A program made the translations under genes and the position numbers. A stretch of 64,000 nt of DNA from Dermatophagoides farinae (taxonomy: Eukaryota > Arthropoda > Arachnida > Sarcoptiformes > Pyroglyphidae), in contig NC_134682.1 of NCBI RefSeq assembly GCF_024713945.1, positions 372,001 through 436,000 of the forward strand. Reading direction: 5' to 3'. Shown piece after piece: positions 28,901-40,200 of the stretch; the first letter of the stretch is position 1, and each line of letters opens with the position of its first letter. Under the pieces are notes generated by a model. It was not told the DNA's origin and made no database searches. It worked only from the letters and a program-made list of their open reading frames with translations.

Positions 28901-31900
28901 ACAATCTAAATATATTTTATTCATGTGCCAAAAAAAAACATCCATTAGAAAAATCGAAAAATTCGTGTGTGTGTGCGTGAATCATTTGCGTGATAATCAT
29001 GATGATCATGATCATGATACTAGTTTGGACTGGTTTTGATTTTTTAAAATTTTAATTTGATAATTTCATTTTATTCAGACAACCAAAAAAAAACTCGGCC
29101 CCTAGTAGTCTGTATGTCTTGTCCATATTTTGTATGGATAAAATGTGCACGTTAGAGATGTGCATCAATTTTTTTTTCTTCTGAAATCAGAAAAAAATGG
29201 ACATACAATCACTCATCTAGCAAAAAAAAAAAAAAAAAAGAAATGAAAGTGATCAATTTTTGTAGTTCAAAACAAAACAAAAAAAAAACTCAAATGATAA
29301 TATGATCACGAAACAAAATTGAGCGACCACAACCACCTTCAACCAACAGCCAATCTCTTTTGATGTTGTTGATGATCTCAACTACTAGACATCTTTATTT
29401 TTCTATCAAAAAGAAATAGAAAAAAAATAATCAGGTCATACCTGTAAAGGTCAAAAGGTTTACGAATGGTGCACCGAGAAAAAAAATTTCCATTTTTGTC
29501 ATCATCTTCCTACTGTTTTTCTGTTTGATAACAAACATATTTTCGACAACGTCAACGACGACAACGACGACAAAAATAGAAATCGAGTGCATCCGAAACA
29601 AAAGACAACAGAAAATGCATTCCAATTTAAAATCAATAAATCAAAATGAATCGCGTGCTTGGAAAAATAAATTGGCTGATTTCGAAATTGTGATAAAATA
29701 AAATAAAAAAAAAATAGTGAAACAAAGTGAACGAAATTCCGAACCAAAATTCAACAAACACAAATAAAACACGACAAATGTTGACGGAAAAAAAAGAAAA
29801 TTCCAATGATTCCAAAACACAGGGAAAAAAGTGAGGACAAATTGTAAATAACGACCGAATCAAGACACACAGACAGAATATAACAAAAAAAAAAATCTGA
29901 ATGGTGAATAATAACCATGGAATCAAAATGAAATAGAAAAAACAAAATTCAAAACCTGAGAACAAACAAACAAACAAACAATGAATCGTGATCAACAACA
30001 ATTGTACAATATGATTGTGAATTTTTTTTTTCTACTACCCAATAATAAAATTGTTCTCCATCTCTATATTTGACAGTGCGGATAAAAATGGAAAACCAAC
30101 AACAACAACAACAACAAAAACCAAATTCAGTAGAATAAAAAGATGCAATACACACACTTATCATCATCATCATTCAACAACAATCAAGATGTCCAAATCA
30201 AGATTGAGAAAGAGAAAGAGATAGAGAGAGAAAGAAAGAGAGAGCCGAAAAAAGCCCATCGATGTATCAATGGATATCATCATCAGTATAAGGATACTAC
30301 TTGGGAAACAGACAAAAAAAACAAGCAGGACTTGAAAACAACATTCCAGTGTATCCTAGGATGATGATCAATGTATTCAAATGTTCTTATTCTTTGTATC
30401 TCTTGGTGGTGGTGTTGGTGTATAAGTGTGTGGCAGAAATAATGATGGAATATTTCCACAATGAAAAAAGATATGAATGTGTTGCTCGAAAATGGAAAAA
30501 GAAAGAGAGAAAAGAAAAGAAATCATTGTGTCATCATCCATCTTGATCAAAAAAAAAATGCAGAATCGAACCAAACCAAGAAAAAAATACGCGGCAAGAG
30601 ATAAATAAAAATAGAGACTATATCAACCACAGAATCAACCACAGCGGAGAATATTCTGGACACTTTTATTCCATAATATGATGATGATCATAAAAAATAA
30701 ACGAAATTATTAAATCATCATCATCATCATCCAGAGAGAAAGAAAAAAAGACCAAAATTCTACATTCTAGAATCGAATTGAGAGGAAAAAAGTTTGAAAA
30801 GTTGAACAAAAAAAAAAACATTTCAAGAATTGAATGATTACATGGTAGTTTTTATGTGGCCAATCGTCATCGATCGATTCAAGAATAAAACCAAATTCGA
30901 AAAAGAACAGCTACTAAACATGCAATTTAATTATGTGGCCATCGTTCCGGAAAAAACCTTTCCATATAAGAATATTATCATCATCATCGTTGTGAACAAC
31001 ACCCCATCATCATCAGTATCATCATCATGAATTGAAAATTGCAAGATTCATTTCCAAAGTTTCATTCTCTTCCTGTTGCTGTTGGCTTTTTCATTTTCAA
31101 TTTCATAACTTTTACTTCAGGGCGGTCATTTTTTCCATGGATAAAAAACATGATAATAACCACCACCACACAAAAAAAAGAAATTCAAATGAAAATCAAA
31201 TACCGAAAAAAATGGAACCAGAAGGCTTGTCGGTGGTGACTGAACAAAAAGATGACAGCAAAAAAAAAAAAAAACAACGAACCAGAATAAGAAAGAAAAT
31301 TGAAATTCTTCGGAAACATTACTTCATACATAACTTGTGTGTTTCGTGTGTGTGTGTGTGTGTGTGTATGGTAATAAATGATTTTATTTTTTTTTTCATT
31401 TCATTTGCATTACATCATTGATAACGAGACCAAATGATGATGATGATGACAATTCACAACAACAACAACCATCACCATCACCACCGAAAAAAAATATCAT
31501 CATTCATAGAACAAGAATCAAGAATCAAGAGAGAGAGAGAGAGAAAAAAAGGAGAAAATTGTTTAATGCCATTTCGACATGTAATAATAATATTGTTTAA
31601 ACAAGAAAATGAAATTGTAAAAAATGAAAAACTTTTAATAACAAAACGAACAAACATCATAATCATTATACAGGATCCAGGAAAAGAAAGAAATTTGTAC
31701 ATTTCGTTTGCCAAATATTTCAAAAAAAAATTCATTTTAACTCTTTCTCTCTCTCTCTCAATTTTGGTTTCCTGACTCTTTCTGACAATTGGTAATTTTG
31801 AAAGGAAAAAAATAAATAAATAAAGAATCCAGATGTTATTATCTATCTATATATAAATATAAACGAATAAACAAACAAACAAACACAGAATCACATGAAA

Positions 31901-33038
31901 CATGGATTCTGTCAGTGTGTGTGTGTGTGTGTTTGTGGAATGCGTGTGAATTAATCAACACAATTCAATCAAACGGTTTTTTTTGCAACAAAATCATTTA
32001 GCTTTAGTTGTTGTTAGGATGATGAATCGACAAAATATAGATTCTAGAATGAGAAAACGATTTGATCAACAAAAAAAAATTGTTTATTAGAAAAAAAATA
32101 TAGAACAACAACGAGAGAGAGAGAGAGAGAAAAATCAGAATTTAATTCTGATCAAACACAAGCAAACAGGAAGGAGAAGGAAAATCGAGAATAAAACCAA
32201 AAGACAAATCAAATGATTGAATTCTAGTTTTGACATAATTTTCTTCTTTTTTGCCATCTCGATTTTCCAGAAAGCTGTAGCAGTGGAGAAAAAAAAGTTT
32301 CTGGTCACATTTGACATTTTTCACTCACTCTCCATGTGTGTGTGTGTATGTCTCAATATTCCCACACAACAATCTTTCTACAGAAACAAAAAAGATTCGA
32401 CCATATCTAAGGAGAGAGAGAGAGAAAAAAAAAAGTCGTTATAGATACGTAGAATAAAATATAGAAAAAAAAAATCACTATGATGATGATGATGATGGAA
32501 AACCGATTGCAAATCAATAAACTTGAAAAGAAGAGGAGAATGAGGGGGAAGAAAAAGAAACAAAGAGAATAAAAAAAACGAAGAAGAATTGGATTGGATT
32601 ATAGAATAACACATACACACTTATAGACATCAAAAACTTGAATCAAATATAATAACGAGAATAATAAAAAAAAACTTGACTTGATTCGATCCAAAAAAAG
32701 TCGATCACATTATTATATTTCTATGGTTTGAGTGTGGAAAAATCTTTATTTTCTTCTTGGCCTTTTTTATTCCATATAACCAAATAAAGTGGAAAAATCG
32801 TAATAATAATGATGATGATAATAATAATAATCATTTCAGAGCAATAAAACTTGATAATCATCAAAATCATGATGATGCATCCACCAACAATTCACCATAA
32901 TCATCAGCAACATTTTTTTTGTAACAAATAAATAACAAACAAGACACACAAACATGCACATCAAAGAATCACAAAGAAAAAAAAGAGATCTTTCGGCAAA
33001 ATCTCAAATTGGTTTATAGCCCAACAACATTTGATTAT

Positions 33039-33039
<1 letters not shown>

Positions 33040-33069
<30 letters not shown>
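33040..33069. repeat. Poly(A) homopolymer, 30 bases
   Basis: Uninterrupted A run with no retroposed body recognised beside it. Confidence 0.93.
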
Positions 33070-33071
<2 letters not shown>

Positions 33072-33932
33072 AAAATGTTTGACAAGTACATATTGTTTGT
33101 TCGTTTAACTCGACTAAAAACAGTTTGTCCAGACTATAGAGAGAGACACGCATAAAAGAAACGATGACAAAACCTTTGAAAAAAAGTGAACCCGGTTCCT
33201 GGAATTTTTTTTCCCCTACAACCATATAGTCATATATTTATTTTCCATTTCATTTACACGAAAGAAACGAGAATAAAAAAAGATGCACCAAAAAGTCATT
33301 TAATGAAAAATATTACCATTAGCCATCAATGATGATGATGATGATGATGAGAAAGATGGAATAATGGTAAATATCCAAGTTCGATCAATAAATAAATGAG
33401 ATGACCATCATCATATCATCTTCATTTAAGAAAAAACAAAAACCAAAAAAAAAATGGAATGGATCCATACTGGACAATAATCCCAACATAAAAGCACAAA
33501 CTTGGTTCATTTGTTTTTCATTTTCCTGTGCATTTCGATTTTGGGCCATAAGATTTTCTCCTCTTCAGATACTGTCTATTATCATCATCATCATTATTTT
33601 CAATATCATCCATTGTATTACACACACACACATGAACATAATGGTATAGAAAACATTAAAGTTATGAAGACCAAAACTAAAAAAAAAAATCCTCATAACC
33701 ATTTTATCCTATAAACGGGATATATACATGATATTTAAAATAAATTAGAATGATTTGTTCATTGATGATCATTTTTATTAGAACACACACACACATTCGA
33801 TCATATTGAATGGTTCGGATATGAAAATGAAAGAAGAAGAGGATCATTACATTACATTAGCATTACCGTTTATGATTTTGATCTGGCCAACAACAAAAAC
33901 AACAACAACAACCAGAATCAATGAGAATTTTT

Positions 33933-33965
33933 TTTGGGCATGACGCCCAAAAGGCCAAGGTGGCC
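33933..33965. repeat. Two adjacent short GC-rich hairpins
   Basis: TTTGGGC/GCCCAAA (perfect 7-bp stem, 5-base loop, 33933-33951) is followed after one base by GGCCA/TGGCC (5-bp stem, 3-base loop, 33953-33965). The pair stands out from the surrounding A-rich repeats. No function is assigned. Confidence 0.6.
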
Positions 33966-36276
33966 ATTTAGAGATTTTGTTGTCGTTGTTTCATCATATA
34001 ATGATGATGATGACCAGCAAAAAAAAAATCAAATGCCAAGAAACAAAAAAACAAAAAAAAAAAAAAAACAGTGGGCCATATCAAGAGATAACTAAGAAAT
34101 GAATCCATTTGGACAAACATGAAAATATCAAACATTTGTCATACATACATACACTAAACCAAAAACCAAAAAAACAAATTGATGATAATAATGATATCAT
34201 GTGCGATATATATGGTAGAAAAAAAACCGTATCGATTCCATCCATAGATAGATTGGCCAGCTCCAAAATACCAAATACATACAAATTTCTTTTTTCAAAT
34301 ATTAAACGGGCTATATGAAAGGGATTATTATTTCTTTTTCTTTAAAAAAAAAATTTTTCCATTTCAAATTTTGTAGCCACACACGATCAAGATGAAGAAT
34401 AAAGAATAGAATATAAGATATTCGTTTTCGTATCAATAAAGTATTCGTTTCTTTTTTTTCTGTTCAAACAGAATGAAGAATTTTTTTTTTCGTTTCTTTC
34501 GTTTTCGTTTTATTATTATTATTTGAAATTCTTAGTCGGATTTGTATCCACACACACATATATACAAAAAACAAACGCGACAACCCAATAAAAATGAACG
34601 TGACATATAGATATAGAATAAAATCCAAAAAGGCAATTCTTTGGTATTCGAATCTAAAGTAAAGTAGAAATCTATTTGGTGAAGCGAAAAAAAGCTTTTC
34701 TCTCTCCCTCTCTCTCTAGCTCTCTATTACAATGAAAATAATGATGATGATGATGATCACAGAGGGACCAGCAGAGAGAGAGAGAGAGTATATTTTGACA
34801 AAAAAAAAAGAAAATCTTGAATTCTGGAAAAAAGAGAATGTAGAATAAAATAATAAATTTCCGTAATAGAGAAAAAAAACCACCAACACCACCACCACAA
34901 CAACGAATAATGACAATTGAAGACCGAGACGAAAACCGCTAACCATCAAACGATTACAATTTCAAATTCATTGAAAAAAACCATTGACCGTGTGTGTGTG
35001 TGTATCGTAATATCCGACAAAAGGAAAAAAAGGAAAACGACCAATTATGATGTAAAGATGATAATAGTGGTAATGGTCAAATCAAACCAAAAAAAGAAAA
35101 AAAAAAGAATTTTCAATAAAAATAAAAGATTCTTGTTGATAAATGAAAATGAAACACACACACACACATCATCATCATCATTATTTGATCAGTTCATTTT
35201 TCTTTATCAATCAGAAAAAAACCAAATCAAATTTCAAAGTGGAATCATCATGATCATCATCGAGAACATATAACAATCGTAAAAAAATCGGCAAGCACCA
35301 CCAAAAAAAAAGAACATTAGGTCATTTCCGGAATTGAAAAAAGGAGTGAGAGAAACAAAAACAAAAAAATCAATTCGAATTTGTTGTTGTTGTTGTTGTG
35401 GTTGTAGTTGTCCATCCAACAATCTGTCAATCAAATATAATGAAAACAGAACACACCAAAAGAGAAGGGAAAAATTCTATGGCCATTGGTGGTTGGTTTG
35501 TCCATGTCCAACCATACAAAAGATCCAGGATCATTTTTTTTAGCATGGAATCCAACAAGTTCATATATAGCATATAGTAATGTATTAGATTAGATAAATA
35601 AATAACCAAAAATGCCATACCCAAACAACACGCACACACATACACACATTAAGAATATGCAAGTCAATCGATTGCCAATTGAATCATGATCATTATTCTT
35701 TGACATTCATTGTTGTTAATGTCGAAAACAAAAACAAAAAAACAAAGAAAAAAAATCAAGGAAAAAATGAATGAATAACAATGAAAATGGAAATGAATTG
35801 CTGCCATTCACACGCGTGCACACACACACGCACGCACACGCATACACACACAATGAAATCAACCCGAAAATATTAAAAAAAAATGAATTGAACCTATTAA
35901 TTAACACAAATGATGACTATGACGGCAACAATAGGGTGTATGGAGGAGGGGATGAAAAAAAAAATTGAAAACAGCAAAAAGGCAGGAAAAAAATACAAAT
36001 CAAAGGGGAAAAAAATATTCATCCCATTTGCAACTGAATAAAAATTTCACCATACACACGCACCGTTTCTGCTGCTGTGGCTGCTGCTACCCAGTCATTC
36101 ATATCATAACAACAATGATAATAATGTAATGACAAATTCATTATAAACATTACATATTTGTGTGTGTGCGGTCGACAACGAAAATGTTAATGGAACATGA
36201 TTCAAACGGTAAAAATGGCGAACAAAAAAAAATTCCATGTAATAATCGAAATCGAATCGACAAAAACAACAGACAC

Positions 36277-36547
36277 GGATTATCGAAATCGATCTTCAAT
36301 CATCAAATCGACAAAAAACATATAAAAGGAACAGACATGAGACGGGGGCTTTTAGAGAAACACACACACACATTCGTGTTCATTAGATTTTTTTTTCATT
36401 TGGTTGTGCACGTAATCGACCGAGGCATCTTTAAATCGTCCAATTCTAACATAACGTTCCACACACAAAATTACTATTTGTTCTTCACCATTAAATAAAG
36501 CTTTTTTTTACAAAACGTCCTTTGAACCATTCACGTTTTCTGTTACA
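36277..36547 (+). repeat. 5' LTR, shortened and mosaic (271 bp against 482 bp)
   Basis: Shares with the 3' LTR the blocks CGGATTAT, GATCTTCAATCATCAA, ACATATAAAAGG, GACATGAGACGGGGGC with TTTTAGAGAAA, TATTTGTTCTTCACCAT, AATAAAGCTTTTTTTTAC and the end GTTACA. It lacks the first bases (TGTAAC) and several internal pieces. In their place, at 36361-36426, stands sequence that otherwise occurs only downstream of the 3' LTR (41972-42030). TATA box at 36321-36328 and AATAAA at 36494-36499 are kept. See findings for the interpretation. Confidence 0.88.
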
Positions 36548-36593
36548 TTTCGTTATCAGCACCAACAAAATCAGCTCGAAGCTAAGACAACCA

Positions 36594-37224
36594 ATGGCCA
36601 AAGGACAACAAAAAAAGACAACAGAGACCGCGTCAAACAAAACTGATCACAGTAATGGCAACACCAGCAACGACGACACTATCGTGGATGACGAGTACAT
36701 GAATGGGAACGCAATGACAATGAAGAAAATTAAAAGTATTCAAACTTCGAAAACCAATAGATTTGTGCGGTGTCGAGGTAACATTGAAAACAAGCAGCTG
36801 AACTAATTGAAGAGTCCACCGGATAAAGCCGCCTTAAGTTTAGCTATCAATCGAAAGTAATCAAATTTAAAGCAGTAGAAAAGTTGCAATCCGCCGTCTT
36901 GAATGGAAGAAGATGTCGTTTTCACCAAATTGGAAAGATCTGGAAGAAGCATGTGAACTCATCAAGCATACAGAAAGAAAATTTCATCGGATGTCCATAA
37001 CTGGCACTATACGAATGGAAGGAAAAAATCGAACAGCAATCAGTTCATCCAATCGATCAGTATCAACAGTTATACCACCGACAAAACGAGTCAAGATCGA
37101 AAAGAAAAAATTAGCAAAATCAATATCCCATCGACTATTATAAATTTGATGACATACTACATTATATCATCAAAAATCCACAAATTGATTAAACAACCGA
37201 AAAAATAATCATCACCGGTATTTA
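36594..37224 (+). pseudogene. Broken gag region of the BEL/Pao element
   Basis: A 70-codon frame opens at ATG 36594 (MAKGQQKKTT...) and stops at 36804-36806. A second coding-like piece is at 36913-37143 in another frame (containing PPTKRVKIEKKKLAKS), which stops before the long pol frame begins. Typical BEL/Pao gag is several hundred residues in one frame with pol or separated by a single shift. Here at least two frame breaks and probably missing material lie between the start codon and the long frame. Either the copy is decayed or the consensus is wrong here, as for the neighbouring 5' LTR. Left as broken. Confidence 0.75.
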
Positions 37225-40200
37225 TTGAACAGAGTAATTCGTAACGAAGCAGGCATTGAAGATGCATTGAAGAAGCTTGATGATTTCTACGCATCGGAAC
37301 ATCAAATCATTCCAGCACTAAAGAACAAAATCAAATTGCTACCACATTTGTCACAAAGAGCAACCGTCAAAGATTGGACGACCTGGCTGGAAACAGTGGT
37401 AATAATTCGTGATACATTAGCTGCATCCAATCTGCTACATGAAGATTACAATATGACGACGTATATATTGTACAAGGTAGATGATGTATATCAACAACAA
37501 ATCGATGGTGACCATAAAATAAAACTAGCACAGCTAGAAGAATTTCTCGAACGCGGTGCGGCGAGAAAAGCAGCCATAAGTGGCCGGCTCGACGAAAATC
37601 CATGGATGACAGCTGATAAGCCTCGATCAATGATCAGACGACCGATCAACAATGTGATGATGACGACCAACAACAAGTGTTTCTTTCAAGATGGCGATCA
37701 TAAAACGGACGAATGTAAACTATCAGGTGATGCACGGCGACAATTCTTGTTTACAAATCGACTATGCTTTGGTTGCGGTGATAGTGGACATAATGGCCGT
37801 GAGTGTCCAAAGACACTGAAGTGCAATCACTGCCAGCGAAGACATGCGTCACAGTTATGTTTTCGACATAATCAACCAAATGTGTTAACGCCAACCATGT
37901 CAACATCATCGAATGCTAATAATGAAGCTTCAGAAAGCTCAAGTCAACCGACGTTACTGATACCAGCTGGCAGAAGTCTTCATAAAACATTGACCACAAC
38001 AATTAATGGACGAAAAATACGAGTTGTGTTTGACGATGGAGCCGGGACCTCGTTCATCTCATCCAAAGTGGCACACGAATGGAATCTCGTTGCATCCAGA
38101 GCTGAACCTATTTTCATGGACACTTTAAGCAACGCTAAACCAACTGCCACTGGTCATCAAATGGTACATATAGAGATGCCAACGTGGGGCGGACAACACG
38201 AGAATCTCGGGTTTCGACTGAACGATAAATTGGACCAATTGCAGTTTCATTGTATTCCTATCGACGTGCAAAAACAGCTACTACAACAAGGTATTGATTT
38301 CCATGATGAACAACGTCCGGTTGACATGTTAATTGGACTTGACAATATCAACAAGATTCAGCTTCCAGATGAACGACGAGTGATACATGACGTTATTGCT
38401 AAACGGACGACAATGGGCTGGGTAGTCTTTGGGGTGACCAATCGAACGAATGTATTGTTGAGCTATGATCAATCGTTATCGGTGGAACCGGCATTGGATG
38501 TGGATATCGAGGACGAAGACAAAGAAGCCATGGAAAAATTCCTGGAGAACTATTGTACCGGCGATAGTGTCAAGTATGACCAACAAGAAAAAAGATATTC
38601 AGTGAAATTGCCGTTCATCTCAAATGTGAAAGTTCACCCGAATTTCGATGCGGCCAAGAAACAGTTGTGGAGCATGGTAAAACACATGACAAACGAAAGA
38701 CGAACCGGATATCAAGAATTGATAGACGATTTGGTCCAAAATAAAATCGTTGAGCAAGTGGCAATCAACCCCGATGACGGATACCATATGCCACATTTTG
38801 TGGTCACACGTAACGATAAAAATACCACGAAAATGCGAATCGTATTTAATGCCTCGAACGGAAAACAACCACTTAACAAGGCCATTTTCAAAGGCGTGAC
38901 AGCTTGGTATATCATCCGCTCATTGTTGTTCTTCCGCTTACAGACCATAGCTGTGATCAGTGACATAAAATCTGCCTTTCACAACATCGCAATACAACCC
39001 GAACATAAAAAATTTGTCAAGTTCTTATGGATCGATAACGACGAAAACACGATTTGTTACCAGTTCAATCGGCTGCCGTTTGGCCTTTCTTCAAGTCCGT
39101 TCATTTTATACGCAGTGGTGATGCATCATCTAAAGCAGTATCGATCCAAATATCCTCAAACGGTGAACGCGATAATTAATGGACTGTATGTCGATGACCT
39201 GATATTTTCTGCCAACAACCAACGCGAAGTTGAACAGATAAAATGTGATAGCCAGATGATCTTTGCTGAAGCAACAATGATGTTGAGGAAGTGGCGGTCA
39301 TCGGACAAAGCCCTTAATGATCGTTGGGGTGATGGACTTGCCGAAACCAAGGTCTTAGGCGTAGAATGGACCGAGGATGATCAAATGCGGGTGTTGATTC
39401 CCGAATTTACTGATGGCGGAAACATCACAAAACGGGCGTTGTTAAAGTATCACGCATCGATTTACGACCCATTCGGATTTGTGTTGGCAACGACCTTGAA
39501 GCTGAAAATGATGATACATGAATCATGGAAATTGGGCTACGAATGGGATGATCCCTTAAGTCCAGATCTACAGAAGAAAGCTCTGAAAATTATTCACGAA
39601 ATCAAAGGATTGGATCAATTCAGTTTTCCCCGTCGGATATTTGACGAGTCAGTAGAAGAATTCGATTTAATGGTGTTTGTCGATGCAAGTCAACATGCAA
39701 TTGGTATCGCAAGCTATCTAACAAATGGTCAGCAGCTAACGTTAATCTATGCCAAATCCAAATTGATCAAACCACGAAAGATTGTAAGTGCTGAGCTCTT
39801 GGCGTTGTCGGCTGGTGCCAATACAGCCAAAACATTGGGAGATCTCGTGAATGCTCGACACATAATATTGTTCTCTGATTCCATGGATAACGTAAAACGT
39901 TTAGAAGAAGACATGAACAAATATCCGTATCCTGTGGCCGTCCATTTGTTCAACATAAAATCAAAAATCAGTGAGATTCGACACATACGAGGAGAAATCA
40001 ATCCTGCTGATGCATTCACTAGAGGAGTGACGGTTGACGAATTGAAGAAGTTACATCGATTAAATTATCACGATATTATTGAACTACAAGATGTGGTGGT
40101 TGGTGTTGGTTTGACAGTGAACGGTTCCTCGGAAAAATATGATATTTCTAAATTGGATCTTGATAGCAAACGACCTTATAACCAATGGATCGAGCTTGTG

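Larger units (their letters stand above)
22440..36276. other. 14-kb stretch without recognisable exons
   Basis: No conserved protein motif was recognised on either strand. Very rich in homopolymers and in CAT, CA, GA and CAA runs. The start codon of the minus-strand gene at 20477-22439 must lie in an exon to its right, so at least part of this is likely its intron. From about 27.8 kb to 36 kb the + strand is visibly A-rich, as an intron read from the minus strand would be. One less repetitive patch is at 26300-26520. Small hairpins lie near 28524-28539 and 33933-33965. Confidence 0.55.

Noticed and set aside
33040-33069. Poly(A) runs as tails of processed pseudogenes or SINEs
   Set aside because: No recognisable body or flanking target duplication next to the long A runs at 9138, 33040, 43414 or 48485.
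36160-36498. 112-codon open frame at the left edge of the retrotransposon
   Set aside because: It runs through the mosaic 5' LTR and flank; the same LTR-derived residues recur at 41588, so it is LTR sequence and not a gene.
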